The notes: generated from the sequence alone by a model not told the origin. A stretch of 64,000 nucleotides of DNA from Medicago truncatula (GCF_003473485.1 NC_053048.1:37692755-37756754), one strand, 5' to 3'; shown: positions 46,367-61,300, counted from the first letter of the stretch. Translations and numbers: made by a program.

Positions 46367-49300
46367 TCAATAATAAGATCTAGATCCACCACCGCTACCA
46401 CTCATATAACTGCTACTACCGTTCATACCCCTACTAGAATACATGGATGAATATGAGCTGCCACCAACCTAAACCACCAGCAAAATAAAATTATGTCACA
46501 AATATTTAGCCATATATAATAAAACACTACTTCCAATCAGAAAGGATGGTAACATTACATCACTTCCACGAGATAAGTAATCACCACCATAGCTTGATGA
46601 GTAGATACCTCCATCACTACCACCAAGAGAGCCTGACACACAACATACAAGAAAGTTGCAAGACTAAGCAATAAAATTTGATGTTCAAAACAACATATCA
46701 GATTATTTGAAATAATATTCACCTCTGCCATAACTTGGGTCCTGTCGACTGCTATATGCCCCATGTGAGTTTTGATTAGATAGAGAACTTCTACTGCCAC
46801 TATATCCTAAACTAGATCTTTCGAGCCTACTAATCAAAATGTGAGGAATAAGTTAGCAAAGAACAACAGGGTCAGGTTGGGGGAATGCATGAACGTTGTT
46901 TGGAGCTAACTAACCTATCACCATAAGCCTCTCTATATCGGGAAGCACTGCCTCCATAGTCATAGTCTAAACGAGATCTTGATTGGCGAGCACCAGCATC
47001 AGCATACCGTGGAGAAATGTCATCCTGATTAGAAATGAAAAATAAGCAAAATTTAATTAGCTAAAATCAGAAATAAAATAAATGAGACCATTAAAATGAA
47101 TGTTTAAAATAGAATTTTACTATGGCAGCATAAGGACGTTTCGAGCCAGATAGTGCGTCATAATCGCGGGGGCGTCCTTCGCGATAACTTAGACGGGGAG
47201 ATGGAGAAGGAGGCCTTTCAAGTCTCCGATCATAACCATCATCCAGATAACCCCTCCTTGGTGCAGTACGAGATGTATCCCTATGCAGGTCAGGGTAGCC
47301 AGAGTCACGGGCTGGATAATCTCTATAAGATGGACCTCTTTGAGAGACCACCTGAGAACCATAATCTGCAGAAACTCTACTTCTTGGAGGTGGCAGATCC
47401 ACAGGTCGACCATAATCTCTCTTCATGCTACTTTTTGGATATGCAGCTGATAACAAGAGAGTATGATAATATATTATCATAAAGAAAGACTAATAACAGA
47501 ATCTCTACTAGGGAAAAAATGTAATTCATACCTGCTAATCTCCTGTAGGATCTAGCTGGAGGAGAGGCTGGCCTAGCTCTTACTGGTATCGACGTTACAG
47601 GACGTCTATTTCTCGCACTAGAAGGTCTAGCTGGTGGAATGCGACTCCCAAGTCTTCTGAACACATGAGCAGGTCGACTCTGTGGTGCAGGTCTACTACG
47701 TGGTGCAGGTCTACTACGTGAAGGCCTTTCCAATCTTCCAATCTTGCGGCCAGAAATGTCCCTATGAGGAACATGTTTACCACGAACTTTCGGAAGAGGT
47801 CTCGACAATCTAGCCCTAACTTTTGCCTGAAAGAAGCATGCATTATAAAAAAGCCATATTTAGCTGTTAGACATGTACATCAATTTTAAAAGCCAAACAA
47901 ACCTTTTTGTTGCCTTCGCCTAACCCTGCACTGGTAATGCTCTCAGCACATTCTACAGCAGCAGCATGTGTACCAAACGTAACAAATCCATAATTCTTCC
48001 TGCGAGCACCTGGCATGTTCTTAGCAAGCTCAACTTTTTCAACCGCCCCATATTTCTTAAGAAGAGCTCGGACATAATCTTCATCCCATGAAGGAGGCAG
48101 TAAATCAATAAATACTGTTTTAACCTGCAATTCAGATGCATTTGATCAGTTACACCAAAAACAAATGGTACAACTTCACCAACCTATGAAGCACAAGACT
48201 CTTATTAGATGTGTCCATATGTCCAACAGACAGCCACAATCATACAATAACATACAACATGTATCACACGCCTCACATAAGTGTCCCTGAAAATTATTCT
48301 CTTTGACATACCTCTGACATAGCTACAGACAGTGAGAGCACTTTTTTTTAAAAAAAATATCAGAAAAAAAAAAAAACTTTTAAAATTGCGATAATAGTAT
48401 TTTAATTAGACATTAGAAAGTTCCGCTTATGCACATCTTCCCACATACACACATCTTAATCTTCTCCGATCGTCATCTTATTTCTGTCAGTGTCTTGTAT
48501 TTTGCAGATTAGCGGTATGTACATGTCGATCGATACCTGTGTCGTGTCCGTGCTAACAACATTAAGTTATATTTAATTAATAAAATCTGAAAAACAATGG
48601 ACATGGCAAGGATGGAATACAAGCCTGTCCAGACATTAAAACTACTTAGGTTTCATCTTGTGATGCTTGTCCAACCTCCAGAGTAAACTAGGTAAAAATA
48701 TGTCGAAATTTATTAAATCAATCAGTCGTAAAGTGAACCCAGTGTTGCTTTTATAAGTAATTAGTAGGAAAAATAAAGTCATAATATAACACCAAAAATA
48801 TAGTTTACTATAAAAATGAACCACTACTGAGGTTTGAAGCCAACATAGATGTGTACCGATGGCCCGATTCCCAAACGCTTGAATGAGATCAAAGAACCAT
48901 GTTTTGCAGGTTCAATACATCAGCCCTTGACAAAAGCAAGGAAATGAGATCCAGAAATATACCTGTGCCATAATATCATCACCCAGGTCAATAAAGGAGT
49001 TTGCAAAGGAAACCTCGGCAGGTTTATCAACTCCAAAAACAACATCTGTCTTCTGCAATCGCTTATAGGCGTCCTTAGAATCTGAATGAGATGAAAATTC
49101 CAAAAAAGCACATCCACAGTTTGTTCCCTCATTGTTATCATCTTCTAATAAAGTCAAATCCTTGAAACTTTCAACTCCATAATGTTTCAATTTCTCCTTT
49201 AACTGGCATCAGAAGTTTCGTTAACAGTTAGAAACAAGGGCCTTGAAGGTGGCAAGATTTAATAGTAGTAAGCATTACTCGGGCCTTGAAGGCGGCAAGA

Positions 49301-51071
49301 AATAGACCTAGAAAAAAGACTTACAGCTTCCTTTTTCCATGACTTGCATATGTTATCTAAATAAAGAGTATCACTGTCCTGACATGTGGTGATAGTGATA
49401 CCACATTGTTTGCCATTAATCTGAAATTGTAGTCATGAAAAATATGATTTAAGACACTACAAATTGTAAATCTGCTCTAACCATGAGAAGATCAAAGATT
49501 ACCACAGGATTTTTTAGCTCTGCCAATGCTCTTTTAACATGTTCAACAGTTTCAAAACGCAATAAAGCAAATCCCTTGTTTCTTTTAGTCTGAGGATTCA
49601 CAGTCATCCTAACTTCAGTAATCTCCCCAACTTTACTGAAAACCTTCCTCAAATCATGCTCTGTAGCCTCCTTGTCTAGGCCCCCAACAAATACTTCCAA
49701 TTCCTTCTGCTTCTGCGTCTCCTTTATAACTTCAACTTGTTCCTCTTCCTTTACATCAGCCAGATGCTCATGCACGTTCTCCTCACTGGCATGCTCATCA
49801 TCACCAGCAACATCATCATCATCACCCTCGACTTCTTCATAAACATATTCAACTTCTTCAACTTCCTCATCACCTGTATCACCCTCTTCTTCATCCACAT
49901 TCTCTTCAGGTTCTTCCTCCACTTCATCTCCGGCCTCCTGACCCTCGTCTTGTTCAATTCCTCTCTCATCATAGTCATCATCACCAACATACTCCTCAGG
50001 ATCATACTCATGATAATTATCCTCAAAATCTAAGTGTTCATCTTTTTCATATTCATCTATGGACTCCTTAACCTCCTCTCCATTGTCTGCTATAAGATAA
50101 ATATTTAAAGCCATCCCGATCAAAACACTCTCGAATTTTCCAACATTATAGTATTCATAAAATTACTGTAATCCATATTCTATAATCAATCCAGCATCAC
50201 ACGAGGTAAAACACCAACACGAAATAGAGAAAGAACTCGAGCAAATTTAAAAAAATAAAATAAAAGAACTTCACAGTATATCTGATCCTATATGCAATAT
50301 AGTTGTTACATCAACTTGCCAAAATGACAGAAGTACAAAACAAACGATAATGTGCGGTACCACTTAATCAAAGAAACACTCTCATGTTCTACTAAAATCC
50401 CAAAACTTCCAAGTGGGTCAAGGGCTGGTGGAATATGTCATGTACATTTCCATCACTTCATTCACTATCACCAATAGTCTACCAAAACCATCGAAATTCA
50501 CAAGACAACCAATGTTGCCAATCCAGGATCGCAGGAAATAGCTGTTTGTTCAAATTTCGCTGTGATAAAATGTTATATCCACAATTTAACAGCACTAAAG
50601 CATATCGAGAAACAAACGATATCTGTTTGTTCAAATTCTACTACGCGCTATAACTGCTATTTGACAACACTAAAGACAAAAATACCAATAGACTAATTTT
50701 CATAACCTACTTGATAATCATCGCTAACATAAGCAAAAATTTGAAATTTTGATAAACCCCATGTCACATAACAGCCGCAATATGCATCAAACATGATAAA
50801 AAACACTACATATATCCAAAGAATGAAAAAATTCCACAAAAATTCATGAAAAAAATAAAAAGAGGAAAAGGGACTCACTTTCCACCATAGCTACACCATT
50901 AGGCACTGTTTCAACAGAATTCTCCTCCACCGCAGAATCATCAACATGATTGTCTTCATGATTCTTGATAGGTTTGGGTTCAGGTTCTTGCGGCGGATTC
51001 TGAATTGAGGTTTTTGAAGAAACCTTCGCCTTCTTTGCCGCAGAACCTCTTTTCACCACTTTCGGAGGCAT
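46367..51071 (-). CDS. hnRNP R/Q-like RNA-binding protein, three RRMs
   Basis: Eleven exons, frame continuous: 51071-50879, 50089-49503, 49420-49325, 49202-48963, 48124-47903, 47826-47532, 47446-47121, 47024-46915, 46829-46723, 46632-46559, 46468-46367, giving 783 residues. The N-terminus is basic (PPKVVKRG, KKAKV; likely nuclear). Residues 66-185 are extremely acidic. RRM1 (about 193-270) has LEVFVGGL and NKGFALLRF; RRM2 (270-360) has NCGCAFLEF; RRM3 (372-446) has VKTVFIDLL and KNYGFVTF. The rest is an Arg/Pro/Ser/Tyr-rich tail (RSRPAPRSRPAP, RDYPARDSGYPD) ending in SYSSMYSSRG, a likely disordered region. Architecture matches plant hnRNP R/Q-like proteins (relatives of LIF2). They act in RNA processing and chromatin-linked regulation; the target is unknown. 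Two acceptors (50089/50086 and 46829/46826) are NAGNAG pairs. The gene looks intact. Confidence 0.93.
50505..50680. repeat. TAGCGGTTTGTTC-type repeat, copy 2
   Basis: AATAGCTGTTTGTTCAAATT occurs at the left and again, as TATCTGTTTGTTCAAATTCT, in the right half, followed by TATTTGACAACACTAAA. It is intronic in the hnRNP-like gene and related to 40090-40290. Confidence 0.5.
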
Positions 51072-51904
51072 GGTTTGAATTAGATTTCTTAACCCTAATC
51101 CAAGAAACGAAATACTCAACACAAGAAAGTGTTATTCGGATTAGAAAATATTGAATTGATCGAATTGAAATTAAAATTGGAAGTTAACCTAATTCTGAAT
51201 TTGATAAAAGAGAGAAATTTGGGAATCGAGCGGATGAATCAAATAGGAACCAAGTAAGGAAAACCCAAAACTTTAGAGGAAAAAACAAATTATATTTTTA
51301 CCAAAAAGAATAAAATAAAATAAATTTATTAGGATTTGATAATAAAAATATGGAAGGAGATGAAAACATATTTTTATTAATATTCAATATTTTTTTCACC
51401 ATGTGTAGTGTTAAATCAAAAAAGAAAAATCCATAATTGGACAAAACATGTTTTGCAACAAATTTCCTTTCAAAAAAATTTTGTTTCGAAACAAATTTTT
51501 TTACATTTTTTTTTGTTACTCTCCTTATTTTATTATAAGTTGTTTTGGCATTTTCAAACAAATTAAGAAAAATTATGAGTAATTTTACAAAATTATCCTT
51601 CATTAATGATATAGGAAATTGAGACAAAAAATTAAAAATAAAAGTAATAAATAATAAAGAGTATGATAGAAATAAAACATTAATGATGTGTTGGTATTTT
51701 TTTTTTTGAAAAAATTAATGATGTATTTGTATTGTAAAGTAACATATAATGAAACACAAATATTTTTTCTAAAATGATGTATAATAGAAACACATAGAAC
51801 ATACGATTTTTTATTACTACCAATTTTCTGAAATTACCCTCACTAAATTTAATCAAATCACTAATTTAATATAGTATTTGTCTTTTTAGATTTTTAATTA
51901 CATT

Positions 51905-52765
51905 GGTCTTTCTCCTTCAAAAAAATAATTACATTGGTCTTTCAAATGGTGAGGAAACGGTGGCCTCCAAAGAAGGAAATGTGGTGCTCGTGAAAACAAT
52001 GCAACCAACAAATGTTCTATGTGTGTCCAATCTGCAATGCAAATTGATTTCAGTATCTCAACTGCTTAAAGATACTAATTACATGGTCCATTTTACTTAC
52101 AAGTTTTGTCTCTTACATGATCCCACTTTCCGAAGAATGTCCATTATAGCGAGCAAATAGAGAGACTATACTATGTAATGTACTTAGACTTGTGACTAGG
52201 GGTGTTCATGGTGCATAAACTGAACTGAAACTTAACCACATTAATGGCTCATTTCATTTTTTAAGTGATTCACTTTGGTTCAGTATAATGATATGGTTCA
52301 ATTAACCACATTTTTGCACACCCAATTTGTGACATATGCCTTAAAGCAAAACAATCACGAGAAAATTTTCTCATTGATGAAAATAATCTATGTACTATTG
52401 TTGATGATTGCTAGGCTAGAGAGTAGTGTGGATTTATCTTTTCATTGATAAAACATCTTAGTCAATTTTTAGCAATGGTTGAGAGGCAAACTTAGCGCAT
52501 AAGTGCAAATCATTCGTGGTGACAATGGTACTAAATTAACTTGCATGAAAGAATATAGTCATGTGTTGGGACACTACAACAAAATGGAAGAGTGGAGTGG
52601 AAGCATCGCCTCATCCTTAACGTTGTTTGTGCTTTACGGTTTCAAGTCAGCATTCCAATTCAATTTTGGGGAGAGGGGATCTTACTGCATGTTACATGAT
52701 CCATTGAACCCCTGCAAAGATTTTGGATGCAAAAACTCCATATGAACTTGCAGCCTCCCTCTCCT
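51905..52765 (+). mobile_element. Ty1/copia polyprotein remnant
   Basis: Broken frames show copia landmarks in order: IGLSNGEETVASKEG and NVLCVSNLQCKLISVSQLLK from the protease/pre-integrase region, IIRGDNGTKL from the integrase core, and ILDAKTPYEL further on. Stops and shifts separate them, and large parts of pol are missing. No LTRs were found near it. It is an old, dead fragment on the promoter side of the hnRNP-like gene. Confidence 0.8.
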
Positions 52766-53554
52766 AAGCATCTGCACACAATAAGGATGACAAATTTACA
52801 TTTGAATATATATATATAATCACAATATGATTAGTTTTCCTATAAGTAAGCATTTGACCCTTTGTAGCATACATCAAAAGTCTCAACAAAAGATGCATAT
52901 GGAATATTTTTCATTTCCTAGATATTACTCAAAAATACAAGACAAGGAGAGAAGCTATAAGTTAGACGTTCATTGAAAAAAGCTAAATAAAGTATGTTAA
53001 AACAACATACTGCATTTCAAACCTTGTTAAGATTAAAATAAGGCCACACATATCATTTTAACAATGAGCTTGCTTGAGCCAGGATTGCGTAAGGCAATTA
53101 ACAAACAGGAGAGGGAGATAGTCAAATTGGGAGAGTTATTAGTTCCCGGAAAACATGAAAGAAAAAATGGAAGTAAATATGATTTCTATTATTAGTGTTT
53201 CTTGCTCATAACATTGGTGCAATTTACAAAATCACTTTGGTAGCATCGTAATTTAATAGAAAGCTTAACTTTTACTAAAAGCATTGTGGTTTGTTAAAAT
53301 TCTGCTAATTTCATCGTTAATCCATATATACACCGAGAATAAATTATTTCTATTTTACACTACTAGAATAATCATTATTTGCTTTCTCTCCATATCATGC
53401 TTCTTCTAGAGTAAGATTTATTTATAGAGCTGGAAGGAAGAAAAGCTTGAGAATGATGCCAAATATTACAAAAAAAATGCATAAGGTAGTTACTGCAACC
53501 AATGTGGTATTTGGAGATAAAATGGAAAAGGTAAAAAGCAAATGTAAAAGATAA
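52766..53554. other. Intergenic, no supported gene
   Basis: AT-rich spacer between the copia remnant and a MITE. No coding signal recognised. Confidence 0.45.
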
Positions 53555-53728
53555 GAGTAGTGATATTTGAACAACCATTTTTGACAACTTCTTTTTCCTC
53601 TCTTTTTATTGGTAAAAAATAATTGAAAGAGAAAAAGGAAGAGAGAGAATAAAAATTTAATATGAATATTAAAGAGAGAGTTGTCAAAAAGTTGTCACAA
53701 AATAGTTCTACGAATATCATTTCTCAAA
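53555..53728. repeat. MITE, second copy of the 12482 family
   Basis: The ends GTGATATTTGAACAACCATT and ACGAATATCATTTCTC are inverted repeats and match the element at 12482-12660, with a central GA/CT-rich segment. Confidence 0.75.
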
Positions 53729-55348
53729 AGATTAATTGGGATGATTCTCAATATATGTCAAAACTCAAAATACCCCATGTGGTGTTTCTGTCTTTGTTGT
53801 TATGTTTCTTTTTGGCAGTGAAGTTTGGTGTGTGTTTGTTTTGTGAGACAGCTTTTGTTATTTCTTTTTCTTTTGTAAATTTAAATTTATCATTTTTGTT
53901 TCCATTTTTTTTTATCAAGGGGAAAATAAAAAAAATAAAAATAAAAAACTAAGCAAAATGCTGTCTAAATATCCCGGAGGCATCCGCAAGCAGAGAGATA
54001 TTTAGCTGAGGTGGAGGAGACATCCAAACTTGCCCAACCATTTTTTTAATATATCATTTTGTCTCTATTTTGTATTTAAATTAACAAAAGAATGAAGATA
54101 TATTTTTGGATGTTTAGATTTTATGTTTTTCATATTTCTTTTAAGAAAAATAACATGGCAAACATTATACAAACTAAAATTATTATAACCTATTTTTTTA
54201 GAATTTTTTGAAATGGTGGGACAAAATTAGAGTATAACACGACCATATAATTGGTTTTTTTTAAGTAGATCAAGTATAATATATAATTTATAATGTACAT
54301 TTTAAAAAACACATAGCTAATCATTTGAGAATGTAGAGTATAAGTTGACGAGCAATTCATCTTCCAAAATATACAACTCTATTCCTATCACAAGGTTTTG
54401 AACTTCAGACATAAGGTTAAAGGGGTCAAAATACTAGCCACTTAGACCACATCATGTTAGTTATTCCCGTTTAATTACTGTCCAGAAATCAACTTCTATA
54501 CAATAACATAGGTTCCCTCAAAACAAAACAAAAAAACATAGGTATTAATATTTGTGTTCATTAATTGGATTGTTTGCTTAAACATGACCTAAACTTTGAA
54601 AACACGAGACCCAATTTTACATGTGTTTTAGAACAAAATGCTTGAAAGTGTTGCTGAAAATAACCTTCAAAAAATTACACAAAGTTGAGTTACAACAAGC
54701 TTTTCATTTTAGTTTGTATATTAATTAATCAAAGTACAAAATTAGTTTAGCGAACAAGAGACATAATCAACAATCTCTACCTATATTTTATATTTATTTG
54801 CCTCAAGAATAGTAACTGACATGATTAAAGGATACACATGATCAATGACAAACATCAATTGGTAGTGTTACTACATGAAGAAACAAGCTTGGATCATCAA
54901 ATTGGATCATCAAACAAAGTTTTTAGGATGAACCCTTTTTCCTATGAGGCACTTGAACTTGTGCCAGGAAATGGAGACAGTTTTGCATTCAATCTTGAAG
55001 AGATCTTAAAATTACAATGTTCAGGAAATTATATTTAGAATAACCCAATGATCACCTGCAGACAGAATATACATTAAAATTTCGATGCAAGCATTTATAC
55101 TTTACAATAGACAATGCATTTATACTTGAATGCTCAATATTTCTTTTGAAGCCTTTATCAATGGAAGCCTATCGATCATGTGTTTCTTTAAGGATATTTC
55201 ATGTAAGTATGCAAAATATTTGCTTTTAAATCCTTTATACATGGTTTTTTGACATTTTTTCAATTACCAACAAAGAAAAGGGATTGTTAACTAGCTGGAG
55301 AAACTAAAACACATACAAAGAAAAACAAAGCATTTCTTACCAGTCTTC
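53729..55348. other. Intergenic, 3' side of the KDSA gene
   Basis: AT-rich spacer. A 66-codon frame at 54838-55038 has an ordinary amino-acid mix but no recognised domain and no splice context, so it is not called. The last few hundred bases should hold the KDSA 3' untranslated region. Confidence 0.4.
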
Positions 55349-58300
55349 TTATTCACGAAATGGTGTGAGATCAATGTTAAACGGCTTCTTCCCTTTGCTT
55401 ACCCTCTACAATTAATGAAGCTGGAGTTAAATCAAATATACCGGTTTAAAACTCAAAGCAAAACAGAACATTCAAATTGTTTGTCTTTTTGCTGAAAAGC
55501 AAATGTATTGCCACTTTCACCATGTATGCACCGTACTATTGACATTGGATGAACACCGTTTGGTCCAAAACGACCTTATCTGTGATCAATTTAACTGGGA
55601 CATAACAGATGAACCCTCTGGTTTATACATGGAGAGCTAGCATCTGGTGTGGATTCTTATTCTGCCACTCTTAACTCATATATACCCTAGTCTGTTCTTT
55701 CTGATCTTACCAGCTTAATTATAAAAAAATACTCACTCAACATTGACCTAACAGAAAACTGTGTGGATTGAATTGAAAATTTATAATAATAAAAGGGTGT
55801 TTTCTAACAACCTTAATGACAAAATACTTAAAAATCAATTTCTCTAGTTAAAATAAGAAATCACAATACATCCTAGGCCTCAGGGGTATCAAGACTAGTT
55901 CAGTTAGCTTATTTAAAAATGAGAATAATTTTGATGCACCATCAATGTAAAACTTTTAACTTATACACTGTCTACCAATCATGCTATTATCTCTATGACT
56001 TTTTAAGTTAGATACAAAGCAAGTCAAACTTTTTTAATGATTGAACGGTTATGATTGACACCCAGTGTAAAAAGTATTTACACAGTCAAGTGCATATGAA
56101 TTAAATCCTAAAATATATTATGAAACCTAGAATCCTAAATTTTAAAGCAATAACTTACAGAAATAGCTATAAGCTCTTCAAGTAGCTCCTCCAAGTGGCG
56201 CAAAGGCTGTCAACAAAAGGGATTTTGTATATATGTAATTCAGCACTCTATTTGATAATAAGCATCCAAAGGAAAACACATGTTGAGGAAATGGTATTTA
56301 TAAACCAGAACAACTGTTATAAGCAACAACTCACCCACTGTGTTGGACCATCTACAGGTGCGCTCAGTGGATCATCGTGCACCTGAAAACCCAAGAAATC
56401 TTTTAGAAGCTCATTGATAGAAAAAATAAATAGATAAAGAAGATCTTTAAATAGAAGCTTTTGGAATTACCAGCATGGTAAATACATTTTGGAATTTTTC
56501 CGTGAACCACTTTTGTTTATTTGAAGTACTAGCAAATTATAATAAGCCTAACTATTTTTTGTACCTCCATGAAGATCCCGTCCACTCCTACAGCAACTGA
56601 TGTCCTTGCAATGCAAGGTATCAGCTCTCGAAGACCTCCACTTGCAACACCTCCTCCATCCAACTATAGATGAAAGTATAATGTTAATCCAACCAAGAGT
56701 AGCATTTTGAGAAAGTTATTTAAAAGCTGGAATCAAAGAAGACAGATTTGATAGTTGGATTCAAGGTAAACATACTTAAAGATCATGTGAGACTCCAATT
56801 TACAGAGAATAAAATACAAAATGATATTACTAATTTATTATATTAATGAAGCATAGCATAGAAGTGAGTATGTGAAACACACACAAAAGAAAAGAAGCAA
56901 TACTTGAAGATTCTACATGATATTCATGAATCAACAAATCATAGAAGCCACCCCTCTTAACACCACAAATCTGAAAAGAAAACTATGATATCTAATACTC
57001 CCTGTGAAGTTAAACTAGGGCAGTTTGGTGTATGATGTGTTCACTTACTACGACATTCCCATTGCAAATATAAAAAATAAAATTGTTGAAATAAAGGGGA
57101 GAGATGTGAAAGAGAACCGGAAAAAAAATTATCAATACCAAGGTAACAAGACATAATGAATCCAAATATTCTAACAATTACTGCCAACACCAACACTTCA
57201 GCAATACAAGTTTATTACACCCTTTTGTGATTTTCAGAAGCATCACAGGCTACGATAATAAATAATAAAAGGTTGCAAAACCATGTTACTATGTTTGTAT
57301 CAAATAAGCATGGGAATTAGCAATAGTAAACAAACCTTCTTTCCAGCAGGTTGTTGTAGTGAGTGCGTTATATCAGCTACCTGAGACAAAACACAGGAAT
57401 TTTGAGATTTCAAGAAAATAGACAGCAGAGAGAGATAGTGGCAAGAAACTTCACCGTGAAATTTTTTAAATCATTGCCAACAGGCTGCTTAAGAACCGTT
57501 CTTCATAATAAGGACATAGTAAAGAATGACGTCGATCTCATTCTAGTAAATAGGCATGTTTAAGTTATAAGGATTTTAGATAAAGAAGGAAGAGAAAGAA
57601 GAAATATTGAATTATGAATACTGATTTATATGATTAGTGATTATTATTTTATATAAACAGAAGAAACACTTACCCTTATTTATTTATACTAATACATGAT
57701 TTCAAATCTTAATTGAATAGGGAAAACAGAGAAATATAGCACTTAATTTTAAGAGGCAGTCTAAGATACTTTGAAAAAGGAAACTAATTTTCTGAGATAA
57801 TCAGAGAGAAATTATAAAAGAAATATTTACTTACAACAGGACAATTGGCTTCTCTCAGCCACTCCAGGTTACGTGGATCAACAATCAAATCATCTATATA
57901 AAAAGGAAAAATAGTTTAATCAATCAGCAAAACAAAGGGAAATTGATTTCATTGTTTGCCAGTTTAAGACAAAGTTTATTACAGTTCTAAAGTTCAACCT
58001 CATACATAAAAATTTCAGAGGTAAGACATAGAAATAACTAGCATCACTCGATAAGGCCTTTTTCTTGGTTAAAACATGTCATGCAATACTGCAAAGAGCT
58101 TCAAAAATTGAAAACATACAAGACCTCAAAAAAGGTTATCAACTCACTGTAGCCAAACATTGTTCCTCTCTCACAAACCATCACATTAGGATTTCCAGCT
58201 AGCCGAACCTTTTCAGCCGAATTTGCCATAACCTATATATAACAAAACTAAGAATCATATGAATAATGCTAAAAACAAGCAACGCTCATTAAGTCATTGT

Positions 58301-61300
58301 TAACAATTCATAAATTTGAAAGCAATGAAATTGGAAATACTTACAGAAGGAGCACAGAACTGGCCCTTCTTGATGTTGATAATCTTCCCAGTTTGGGCTG
58401 CAGCAACTAGAAGATCTGTCTGTCATTACAAGAAAAACAAAAGAAATAGTTGATGTTACCACATTTATCTAATTTAATAGCCAGAAAACAAAGATGGATA
58501 GCTAAAGTGAATGCAACAAATATTTACTTGGCGACATAAGAAGGCTGGAATTTGAATGATATCTGCAACTCTGCCAACTGCTTCACACTGGCAAAAGCAA
58601 AGATAATGTGCCAATCAGACCAGGAGTCAGAATCTAAAACATATTACTACATTCTCCTTGCAACTTCCAAGTATATGTCGGAATAACCAATTTGATCATT
58701 TTAACATTACTAACTCACTTATTATAGAATTATCAATAAAAATAGGTACTAACCACTGTGGATTTTCAAATTCAAATGGGTAAGCCAATTGTTAAAGGAA
58801 AATATAAGTGATGATGAGATAACTGTTCAGATCTCTATTATTCCCCCACATTATTTCACACTTCAAATGTTCAGTTCGGAGCAATAGGCAGTGTGCTGAG
58901 AGTCCTTCGTCTTCTATAGATATGTTTATGGTAGTCTTATTACCTAATTTCATATTTTCAGTTGATGCATGACTCTCAACACACACCCTCACACCAAGGA
59001 CTAGGCATCTAGAGCGTGGACAAATGCTGGTGAAATAGAAGAGATCTTGACCCAATAACATATCTAGCTAGGTTTTGATACCATATTAGAAGTTGGGCTT
59101 ACAGTCTAACTTAACCCCACAAATCCAACTTGTAAAGTGAGGATCGGCCAACATTATAAGTATTATCAAGACCCAAGAAAAATGTCTTTCTAGTAGTTTT
59201 GTTATACAGTATATAGACCTCACCGATTCCTTTTGTCATGAGTTATCTGCCCATGCAAGGAACAAATGATAGGCTGTGCGATAGTCGGAATCAGTTTGAA
59301 GGAAAAGGAGCATAAAATAATGGGATAGGTGGCATTTGTTGAGTGAAGAGAGAGACAGAAAATCATTTGTATACATTAGAGAGATGGGGGTCAATGGGAT
59401 ATAGGCAAGGATTGAGTAGAATTGTGGATTTGGAAACTTTGGATGAGGAATGCAGGGTTCCTTTCCAGCAAGTTTATCACTTTTCTCTCTTAGTTTTCTC
59501 TAATTTCTTTGATTCATTTTACTGAGCATTGCTCCATTTATTTATGTAATTTTCAATTTCTGCATTTGTTGGTTTATCTGTAACAGCCTAAGGGTGTAGG
59601 AGTCATCTCCCTCAATTCAGTTTATATTTCAAAATCTGTCTGGTTCTTGTCAATATATAAGAATTTAATCCAGGTATCAACAATTCATTATATTAATTTT
59701 ATTTACGTAACAATCCCACTCATCTAAGCATCACTTAAAGAAAACCTTGCCAATTTTCTTCCTTTAGCACCAACACATATGTAATGATATCCCTTCAAAC
59801 AACCTATAATTGGTATGCCAAAAACTGTATGGGAGTTTAGTTAAGGGAAACAAGGCTACGGAATATGAATTATACAAAACACAACAAAGCAGAAAAAAAT
59901 TAAATGTGAAACCAGAAAGCTTATATTTTGGAAAAGTAAAATGGTTTTTACCTGGCTGGCCTCGTGCACATCTGTCACTATAGGAATGTCATAAGCTACT
60001 TTAACCTTCTCGAGTATCTGAGGAAAAAACAGCAAAAATAAAGAAGGAAATTCAGTTAAATAAGACAAAAGAGCTTTATCCAGTGCAAAATTATATGATT
60101 TAAACATAGTTAAACATTACTATGAAGCAACTTACATGTCAAACAAACATACTAGATGTGTATTGCCATACCGACACTTGTGCTAACTAAATGCCATAGT
60201 TCATCATATACTACAAGATGGCTTGAAACTTTACTAGTGTTACTATAGTATTTTTTTTTTCTCGCTTTGGCTACAGAAATATCTAGAACCGCAAGAGATG
60301 TTAATTGACTGATTGAAGTACTTCTGTTTTATATCCTTGCAAATCCTTACAAGGGAACCACATTTCTAAGGGTATGTTTGGATTAAGGTCTTCGAGGGGA
60401 GGATTTTGGAGAGCTAAGTCTACATTTGATTATATATTTGAGATTTAAAAAACAAAATGAAAGAATAACACGATAGATGATCATACATTTCAAATTTTCA
60501 ATCACACTTGATTTATTTTTAGAATATTTTTATAGCTTACTTAACTTTAAAAAGAAAAATAAGTTCTCCCATCCCAAGTCCTCCATCCAAATATACCCTA
60601 AAGGTCCTGCCAGAAGGTACACATATGCTACCTCCAGTAACATTTGACTCAAAAACCTCTAGGGATGAGTGGAGCCATACACAATATCAAGGACAATGTT
60701 AAGATCCCATATAGGCAGATATATGGCCAAAGTACCTCTTATAATTTACAATGAATTGGATGGTCCTATCCCTTTGAGCTTGCTTTTGGGGTAGTGTCAG
60801 TCTCATGAAAACTGCCAATTTTCTATTGCTTATGTTATCAGATAATCTAATAACAACTATAATCCTCGAGATGCAAACAACAAAATTATGTTATGACAAT
60901 CTTAGAAATATGAACCTTCAATCCCTCAACCATCCCTGGGCCACGGAATGATTTTGATGATGTCCGGTTAGCTTTGTCAAAGCTTGATTTGAAAACCAAT
61001 GGAATTCCAAATCTGAAAGATACATATATATTCAAAATCATGTCAGCTGTCAATAAAGATAAAACCAGATATAAAATCTACTAGCCATTTTACTTTGCAA
61101 GTTAATTTGCATTACCATGCAACCAATTATAGTTGTTATCAAGTCTATACTTTTGATTTTGAATTACTCTAACAATGGATCAAAACTAAGTCTTTTACTC
61201 CAAATATAGTGAAGAAAAAAGATTTAATTTCACACAAAATACCATAAAGCAGTTGGCTTCAAAAGGGTTTTACACAAGTACCTACTACCTAGGGTGAGTT

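Noticed and set aside
49737-50033. 98-codon plus-strand frame opposite the hnRNP-like gene
   Set aside because: Antisense shadow of the acidic GAA/GAT-rich exon 2.
53662-53952. 96-codon plus-strand frame with hydrophobic stretch
   Set aside because: Begins inside a MITE and continues into T-rich DNA; hydrophobicity comes from TTT/CTT runs.
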